Positions 58,849-64,000 of a DNA stretch of 64,000 bases are shown here, in pieces (position 1 is the stretch's first letter; the number at the start of each line of letters is the position of its first letter). A program made the position numbers and the translations under genes. The stretch comes from Gilvimarinus sp. 2_MG-2023 (GTDB lineage Bacteria; Pseudomonadota; Gammaproteobacteria; Pseudomonadales; Cellvibrionaceae): NCBI RefSeq assembly GCF_030547685.1, contig NZ_JAUOQM010000020.1, forward strand, positions 1 to 64,000. The letters run 5' to 3'. A model generated the notes under the pieces. That model saw only the letters and a program-made list of their open reading frames with translations. It made no database searches and had not been told where the DNA came from.

Positions 58849-60192
58849 TTAGCGAGCGTTTCCGCTGCCATACCCCTTCAAGTTTGACTTCTTCATCAGT
58901 GATTCATACTGATGCGACATCAAGTGAGCCTGTACCTGGGACATAAAGTCCATTACCACCACCACTACGATGAGTAGCGAGGTACCACCTAAGTAGAATG
59001 GCACATTAAAGGCCACTACCAGGAACTGCGGCATCAGACAAACTACCGACATATAGATAGCGCCAATTACCGTCAAACGGGTCAAAACACTATCGATATA
59101 TTTGGCTGACTGCTCACCGGGACGAATCCCCGGAATATAAGCACCTGATTTTTTCAGGTTATCGGCAACTTCTTTCGGGTTGAACATCAACGCCGTGTAG
59201 AAGAAACAGAAAAAAGCAATCATACCTGTAAACAAAATGATGTTCAGAGGCTGACCGGGGCCAATTGCAAGAGCAAAGTCTTGCAAAAAGTTAGCAACCG
59301 GACCTTCGCCACCTTCACCGAACCACTGCGCAATAGACGCGGGGAACAATAAAATCGAGCTGGCAAAAATTGCTGGAATCACACCGGCCATATTAATCTT
59401 AAGAGGCAGGTGGCTAGTTTGTGCAGCATAGGCCTGAGCCCCTTGCTGACGCTTCGCGTAATTCACAGTAATTCGACGCTGACCACGCTCAATTCGAACA
59501 ATTGCCCAAATCACGGCCATAGCAACAACGGTGATGATTAACAACATAAGTACGTGTAAATCACCTTGGCGTGCGCTTTCAATCGCAGAACCAATCGCTG
59601 TAGGGAAGCCCGCCACAATACCGGCGAAGATCAGCATGGAGATACCATTACCAATACCGCGCTCAGTGACTTGCTCACCCAGCCACATCATAAATACCGC
59701 ACCGGTGACCAGTGACACAACCGCAATAAAGTAAAATGCGATGGTTGGCTCACCACCATAGGCAAAACCGGAGAAGCTAACAGCCATAGCCATTGCCTGC
59801 ACGGTTGCCAGTATAACGGTACCGTATCGAGTGTACTGGTTGATCTTACGACGACCAGCATCCCCTTCTTTTTTCAGTTGCTCCAGTGAAGGAGTCACCG
59901 CGGTCATCAACTGCATGATGATCGACGCTGAAATGTAGGGAAAGATACCCAGAGCGAGAATACTCATCCGCTCCAGAGCACCACCCGAGAACATATTGAA
60001 CAATCCGAGGACCGTTCCCTGATTCTGATTAAACAGATCGGCGATTCGTTCGGGGTCTAGTCCCGGTACCGGAATGTGGGTACCGATCCGGTAAACCACG
60101 ATCGCCAAAAACAGAAAACGAAGGCGAGCCCATAGCTCGCCCAGTCCTTTTTTATTCCCTAACGGCAGATTACCGGGAGTTGCCATTGGCAC
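58849..60192 (-). CDS. secY: protein translocase subunit SecY
   Basis: This is the channel subunit of the Sec translocon, 447 residues with ten transmembrane helices. Typical segments are [39 protein letters not shown] and [18 protein letters not shown]. It follows rplO by 3 bases, in the standard spc operon place. Confidence 0.99.
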   Translation of the reverse strand: MPMATPGNLPLGNKKGLGELWARLRFLFLAIVVYRIGTHIPVPGLDPERIADLFNQNQGTVLGLFNMFSGGALERMSILALGIFPYISASIIMQLMTAVTPSLEQLKKEGDAGRRKINQYTRYGTVILATVQAMAMAVSFSGFAYGGEPTIAFYFIAVVSLVTGAVFMMWLGEQVTERGIGNGISMLIFAGIVAGFPTAIGSAIESARQGDLHVLMLLIITVVAMAVIWAIVRIERGQRRITVNYAKRQQGAQAYAAQTSHLPLKINMAGVIPAIFASSILLFPASIAQWFGEGGEGPVANFLQDFALAIGPGQPLNIILFTGMIAFFCFFYTALMFNPKEVADNLKKSGAYIPGIRPGEQSAKYIDSVLTRLTVIGAIYMSVVCLMPQFLVVAFNVPFYLGGTSLLIVVVVVMDFMSQVQAHLMSHQYESLMKKSNLKGYGSGNAR

Positions 60193-60195
60193 CTC

Positions 60196-60630
60196 TTACT
60201 CTTCGACTTTACCGCCCGCCGCTTCAATCGCAGCTTTGGCACCTTTAGTCACAGCCAAACCTTTCACTGTAACGGCTTTGGTCACTTCGCCAGAAGCAAA
60301 GATCTTGGCACGCTTGATGTGAGCACCGATAATATCGGCCTGCTTCAAGGTTTCCAGATCAACGGTTTCGCCTTCAACTTTGTTCAACTCGTTGAGACGA
60401 ACCTCAGCAGTCACACGACCGATGCGAGAGCTAAAGCCATATTTTGGCAAGCGCTTCTGCAAAGGCATCTGACCACCCTCGAAACCTGGCTTAACAGTAC
60501 CACCAGAACGAGACTTAAGACCTTTGTGACCACGACCAGCGGTTTTACCTACACCGCTACCGATACCACGGCCAACACGTTTCTTGCTATGAGTGCTGCC
60601 TGGAGCGGGACTTAGCGTATTAAGACGCAT
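60196..60630 (-). CDS. rplO: 50S ribosomal protein L15
   Basis: L15 is 144 residues long. It begins [20 protein letters not shown], followed by the Gly-rich [18 protein letters not shown] and [18 protein letters not shown]. It lies one base from rpmD. Confidence 0.99.
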   Translation of the reverse strand: MRLNTLSPAPGSTHSKKRVGRGIGSGVGKTAGRGHKGLKSRSGGTVKPGFEGGQMPLQKRLPKYGFSSRIGRVTAEVRLNELNKVEGETVDLETLKQADIIGAHIKRAKIFASGEVTKAVTVKGLAVTKGAKAAIEAAGGKVEE

Positions 60631-60631
60631 G

Positions 60632-60817
60632 TTACTCTCCCTCTACCTTAATCAGATAGTGTACTTTATTAATCATGCCACGAGTAGAAGGAGTGTCCTC
60701 TACTTCTACGGTGTGACCGATGCGACGCAGTCCCAAACCGGTAACGCAAGCCTGATGGTTCTTCAGACGGCCTGCGGTACTTCTGAGCTGAGTCACTTTA
60801 ATCATTTTCTTAGCCAT
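60632..60817 (-). CDS. rpmD: 50S ribosomal protein L30
   Basis: L30 is 61 residues long, with [20 protein letters not shown] and [20 protein letters not shown]. It is the proteobacterial short form, between rpsE and rplO. Confidence 0.98.
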   Translation of the reverse strand: MAKKMIKVTQLRSTAGRLKNHQACVTGLGLRRIGHTVEVEDTPSTRGMINKVHYLIKVEGE

Positions 60818-60855
60818 GCTTGTATACCGCTTTCCTAAGAATCGGCCAGGGCCGA

Positions 60856-61365
60856 TTAATTCAGAATATCTTCTACGCTCTTACCGCGCTTGGCAGCAAC
60901 AGACTCTGGAGAAGCCATATCTTTCAACGCGTTGTAAGTCGCGCGAACTACGTTTACCGGGTTGGTAGAACCATAGCACTTGGCTAGTACGTTCTGTACA
61001 CCGGCAATTTCCAAGACGGCGCGCATTGCACCACCGGCAATAACACCGGTACCTGGAGACGCAGGTTGCATATACACTTTAGAGGCGCCGTGGCGACCTT
61101 TGGTGGCATATTGCAGTGTATCGCCGTTCAAATCAACGTTGATCATGTTGCGACGGGCGGCTTCCATTGCTTTTTGAATAGCAACAGGCACTTCACGTGC
61201 TTTGCCGCGGCCGAAACCTACTTTGCCATTACCGTCGCCTACAACGGTGAGGGCGGTGAAGGCAAAGATACGACCACCTTTAACAGTTTTGGCAACACGA
61301 TTGACCTGTACCAGTTTTTCCTGGAAGCCTTCGTTATTACCATCATCTTTTTTAGTAAAAGCCAT
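60856..61365 (-). CDS. rpsE: 30S ribosomal protein S5
   Basis: S5 is 169 residues long from the ATG at 61365, which has AGGG seven bases upstream and begins [10 protein letters not shown] like related proteins. The 14-residue extension available upstream comes from the rplR overlap. Motifs are [20 protein letters not shown] and [20 protein letters not shown]. Confidence 0.97.
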   Translation of the reverse strand: MAFTKKDDGNNEGFQEKLVQVNRVAKTVKGGRIFAFTALTVVGDGNGKVGFGRGKAREVPVAIQKAMEAARRNMINVDLNGDTLQYATKGRHGASKVYMQPASPGTGVIAGGAMRAVLEIAGVQNVLAKCYGSTNPVNVVRATYNALKDMASPESVAAKRGKSVEDILN

Positions 61366-61375
61366 GTCTTTACCC

Positions 61376-61726
61376 TTAGAATTCCAGTCCAGCTTCACGC
61401 GCGGCATCAGCCAATGCCTTTACGCGACCGTGGTATTTGAAACCACTACGATCAAAGGCCACGTTAGTAATACCGGCGGCTTTGGCACGCTCGGCGATTA
61501 ACTCGCCAACGGCCTTAGCGGCATCTGCATTACCAGTAGCGCCACTGCGCAGTGACTTGTCCAGTGTGGATGCGCTTGCTAAAACACTCGCACCATCCTG
61601 GGCAATAATTTGTGCATAAATATGACGTGGCGTGCGGTGAACGGCCAGACGAGTTTCGCCTAACTGACGGATCTTGGCACGGGCACGGCGTGCACGGCGA
61701 AGACGAGATTGCTTCTTATCGCTCAT
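61376..61726 (-). CDS. rplR: 50S ribosomal protein L18
   Basis: L18 is 116 residues long. It contains [20 protein letters not shown] and ends [20 protein letters not shown] with EAGLEF. It binds 5S rRNA. It is followed by rpsE after 10 bases. Confidence 0.99.
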   Translation of the reverse strand: MSDKKQSRLRRARRARAKIRQLGETRLAVHRTPRHIYAQIIAQDGASVLASASTLDKSLRSGATGNADAAKAVGELIAERAKAAGITNVAFDRSGFKYHGRVKALADAAREAGLEF

Positions 61727-61736
61727 AACCTAGCCC

Positions 61737-62276
61737 TTACTTCTTCTTAGCTTCTTTACGACGTACTTGTTCGTCAGCAAAGCGTACACCTTTACCTTTA
61801 TAAGGCTCTGGTGGACGAAGCGCGCGGATTTCCGCGGCTACCTGACCGAGCAACTGATTATCAGCGCTCTTAAGTACGATATCGGTCTGGCTTGGAGTTT
61901 CCGCTGTTACGCCCTCAGGGAGGGTATAGTCAACAGGGTTAGAGAAACCCAAAGACAGGTTTACAGATTTGCCCGATGCTTTTGCACGATAACCAACACC
62001 GACTAACTGCAGTTTCTTTTCGAAACCTACAGAAACGCCTTTAACCATGTTGTTTACCAGAGCACGCATTGTGCCTGCTAAAGCGATCGATTCCTGCTTG
62101 GCACCACCATCGCGAGCAGCGAATTGCAGAACGTTTTCTTCCTGCTTTATTTCAACTGCTTCGTGAACGGTCAGAGCCAACGTACCATTGCTGCCTTTTA
62201 AGCTAAGCTCTTGCCCATCAAGGGTGACCTTAACTGCAGCGGGTACTTCAACCGGACTGTTTGCAACTCGTGACAT
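61737..62276 (-). CDS. rplF: 50S ribosomal protein L6
   Basis: L6 is 179 residues long, starting [20 protein letters not shown] and ending with [20 protein letters not shown] followed by a Lys-rich tail. Both L6 repeats are intact. Confidence 0.99.
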   Translation of the reverse strand: MSRVANSPVEVPAAVKVTLDGQELSLKGSNGTLALTVHEAVEIKQEENVLQFAARDGGAKQESIALAGTMRALVNNMVKGVSVGFEKKLQLVGVGYRAKASGKSVNLSLGFSNPVDYTLPEGVTAETPSQTDIVLKSADNQLLGQVAAEIRALRPPEPYKGKGVRFADEQVRRKEAKKK

Positions 62277-62287
62277 GATTCTTCCCG

Positions 62288-62680
62288 TTAGAATACTGTG
62301 CAGAGGACTTCACCACCAACGCCAGCGGCGCGGGCAGCACGATCAGTCATTACACCTTGACTAGTCGAAACGATGGCAACACCAAGGCCGTTGCGAACAC
62401 TCGGCAACTCGGTTTTACCAGCGTAATTGCGCAAACCAGGACGACTCACGCGGTCGAGTTCCGCAATGACAGGTTTGCCTTCAAAATATTTCAGCTCAAC
62501 GATCAGGTCTGGCTTAGCGCCTTCACTGACAGAATAACCGCTGATATAGCCTTCTTCCTGTAGCACTTTGGCCACGTTAATCTTCAGTTTAGAAGATGGA
62601 ATAGCTACGTCAGTCTTACCAACTTGCAGCGCATTACGAATGCGGGTCAGCATATCTGCTAACGGATCTTGCATACTCAT
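62288..62680 (-). CDS. rpsH: 30S ribosomal protein S8
   Basis: S8 is 130 residues long. It begins [20 protein letters not shown] and ends [20 protein letters not shown] with VF. In E. coli S8 is the feedback repressor of the spc operon, acting at the rplE start. Confidence 0.99.
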   Translation of the reverse strand: MSMQDPLADMLTRIRNALQVGKTDVAIPSSKLKINVAKVLQEEGYISGYSVSEGAKPDLIVELKYFEGKPVIAELDRVSRPGLRNYAGKTELPSVRNGLGVAIVSTSQGVMTDRAARAAGVGGEVLCTVF

Positions 62681-62710
62681 CTGAATCTGCTCCTATATAT
62701 GGGCCAGAGC

Positions 62711-63016
62711 TTACCAGCTCGCCTTGACCAGGCCCGGGACATCGCCGCGCATCGCTGCTTCACGCAGCTTGTGACGGCAAAGACCAAACTTACGATAAAC
62801 GCCGTGCGGACGACCAGTCACGCGACAGCGGTTACGACCACGAGATGGACTTGCATCACGAGGCAGTTGTTGCAGTTTGGTTTGTGCTTCCCATACTTGT
62901 TCTTCAGATGAAGCAGGGCTGGAAATAATCGCCTTTAATTCGGCGCGCTTAGCAGCGAACTTAGCAGCAGCTTTAGTTCGTTTCGCTTCGCGTGCGATCA
63001 TAGATTTTTTAGCCAT
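62711..63016 (-). CDS. rpsN: 30S ribosomal protein S14 (zinc-free form)
   Basis: S14 is 101 residues long, the longer form without the CxxC zinc ribbon. It has [20 protein letters not shown] and [20 protein letters not shown]. It is in the expected place between rplE and rpsH. Confidence 0.99.
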   Translation of the reverse strand: MAKKSMIAREAKRTKAAAKFAAKRAELKAIISSPASSEEQVWEAQTKLQQLPRDASPSRGRNRCRVTGRPHGVYRKFGLCRHKLREAAMRGDVPGLVKASW

Positions 63017-63026
63017 GTCTCTACCC

Positions 63027-63566
63027 TTAGCCTTTGAACGGGAAGTTGAACGCTTTCAACAAAGCGCGACCTTCTTCGTCATTGCGTGCACTTGTGGTGA
63101 TACAAATATCCAAACCACGGATTTTATCGACTTTATCGTATTCGATTTCCGGGAAGATAATTTGCTCAGTCACACCCATCGAGAAGTTACCGCGACCGTC
63201 AAACTGCTTAGGGCTAATACCGCGGAAGTCACGAATACGAGGAATAGAGATCGAGATTAAACGATCCAGAAACTCGTACATGCGATCTTGACGCAGGGTT
63301 ACTTTACAACCAATTGGCCAGTTATCACGGATTTTAAAACCTGCGATAGACTTGCGCGCCTTGGTTACAACAACCTTCTGACCGGCGATTTTCTCCAGGT
63401 CAGCTACAGCGTGCTCAAGCACTTTCTTGTCGCCCACAGCTTCACCAACACCCATGTTAATGGTGATCTTGGTGATGCGAGGAACTTCCATTACGTTCGC
63501 CAAACCCAAATCTTCTTTCAGTTTGGGAGCGATTTCTTTGCTATATATTTTTTTCAGCCTAGCCAT
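63027..63566 (-). CDS. rplE: 50S ribosomal protein L5
   Basis: L5 is 179 residues long, binding 5S rRNA. It has [40 protein letters not shown] and [20 protein letters not shown]. The ribosome site region is the expected S8 target in the spc operon. Confidence 0.99.
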   Translation of the reverse strand: MARLKKIYSKEIAPKLKEDLGLANVMEVPRITKITINMGVGEAVGDKKVLEHAVADLEKIAGQKVVVTKARKSIAGFKIRDNWPIGCKVTLRQDRMYEFLDRLISISIPRIRDFRGISPKQFDGRGNFSMGVTEQIIFPEIEYDKVDKIRGLDICITTSARNDEEGRALLKAFNFPFKG

Positions 63567-63571
63567 GTCAC

Positions 63572-63886
63572 TTACGCCCCTACGGCTTCGCCAGTGGATT
63601 TGAAGACGCGAACTTTCTTTTCGCCTTCAAGCTTGAAGCCCACACGATCAGCTTTTCCAGTAGCGGCATTAAAAATGGCCACATTGGAAACATTAATAGC
63701 GGCTTCTTTCTCAACAATACCACCAGCTACCCCTAACTGCGGGTTAGGCTTCTGGTGTTTTTTGACGAGATTGATACCGGATACGATCAGCTTTTCATCT
63801 GACAGTACGCGAACAACCTTGCCACGTTTGCCTTTGTCGCGACCGGCGATAACAATCACTTCGTCATCACGTTTAATTTTACGCAT
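63572..63886 (-). CDS. rplX: 50S ribosomal protein L24
   Basis: L24 is 104 residues long, with the KOW motif near the N-terminus ([20 protein letters not shown]) and [20 protein letters not shown]. It lies 5 bases before rplE in transcription order. Confidence 0.99.
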   Translation of the reverse strand: MRKIKRDDEVIVIAGRDKGKRGKVVRVLSDEKLIVSGINLVKKHQKPNPQLGVAGGIVEKEAAINVSNVAIFNAATGKADRVGFKLEGEKKVRVFKSTGEAVGA

Positions 63887-63915
63887 TTGTCTGCCCTCGA
63901 GTCTCCGCCAAGTGC

Positions 63916-64000
63916 TTAAAGCACTTCAGGTGCCAGAGAAATGATTTTCATAAATTTCTCGCCACGCAACTCACGAGTTACGGGTCCGAAAATACGCGTA
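63916..64000 (-). CDS. rplN: 50S ribosomal protein L14, C-terminal part
   Basis: The window edge cuts this gene. The visible C-terminus reads [20 protein letters not shown] followed by LAPEVL and TAA (63918-63916), the invariant end of L14. It is the first gene of the spc operon. Confidence 0.95.
   Translation of the reverse strand, partial: TRIFGPVTRELRGEKFMKIISLAPEVL

Overview
The window is a chromosomal segment of a marine-type gammaproteobacterium. The best guess is a polysaccharide-degrading member of the Cellvibrionales (the Cellvibrio / Saccharophagus / Teredinibacter / Simiduia neighbourhood). The evidence is a Pseudomonas-like gene order, a monomeric isocitrate dehydrogenase, a PilS/PilR-linked type IV minor pilin set, and a secreted protein ending in a family 2 carbohydrate-binding module. 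This placement is inferred from gene content and order. No 16S or tRNA gene was seen.

Layout. (1) 1-7,440: branched-chain amino acid synthesis and phospholipid synthesis (pssA, ilvC, ilvY, a LuxR-type regulator, ilvH, ilvI), with a long structured leader in front of ilvI, then a small DUF4124-type exported protein. (2) 7,450-14,714: clpB with a heat-shock-like promoter, pgeF, rluD, bamD and nadE. (3) 14,844-25,746: pilS-pilR, then the oppositely oriented minor pilin operon fimU-pilV-pilW-pilX-pilY1-pilE and a separate fimT. (4) 25,743-33,128: ispH, fkpB, lspA, ileS, ribF and murJ as one leftward operon, then SOS-type yebG with a LexA box. (5) 33,885-40,710: a mixed set (DUF599 membrane protein, two SDR-type enzymes, a cardiolipin synthase-like protein, yibL, an esterase lipoprotein, a methyltransferase and hypotheticals). 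(6) 40,758-46,600: the accessory region. It is AT-richer and holds three same-orientation copies of a RAYT-type (Y1 transposase) element that bracket broken Rhs toxin tails and their immunity-like genes, a secreted duplicated-domain + CBM2 protein, and a degenerate rhs core fragment. (7) 46,746-55,436: ssb, an MFS transporter, uvrA, icd and a glutathionyl-hydroquinone reductase. (8) 55,536-64,000: the alpha and spc ribosomal operons on the minus strand (rplQ, rpoA, rpsD, rpsK, rpsM / rpmJ, secY, rplO, rpmD, rpsE, rplR, rplF, rpsH, rpsN, rplE, rplX, partial rplN).

How the parts work together. Most of the window is core machinery: ilvI/H/C give the first two common steps of valine/isoleucine synthesis under IlvY. 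PilSR are likely to control pilus genes, and the minor pilins plus PilY1 form the pilus initiation/tip complex. IleS, LspA and MurJ serve translation and the envelope.

The region most worth study is 40,758-46,600. Two displaced toxin-tail/immunity pairs each lie between copies of one mobile element. In one case the element itself appears to supply a ribosome binding site and an in-frame start for the truncated toxin. The second most interesting signal is the roughly 270-nt leader of ilvI, which has mutually exclusive hairpins.
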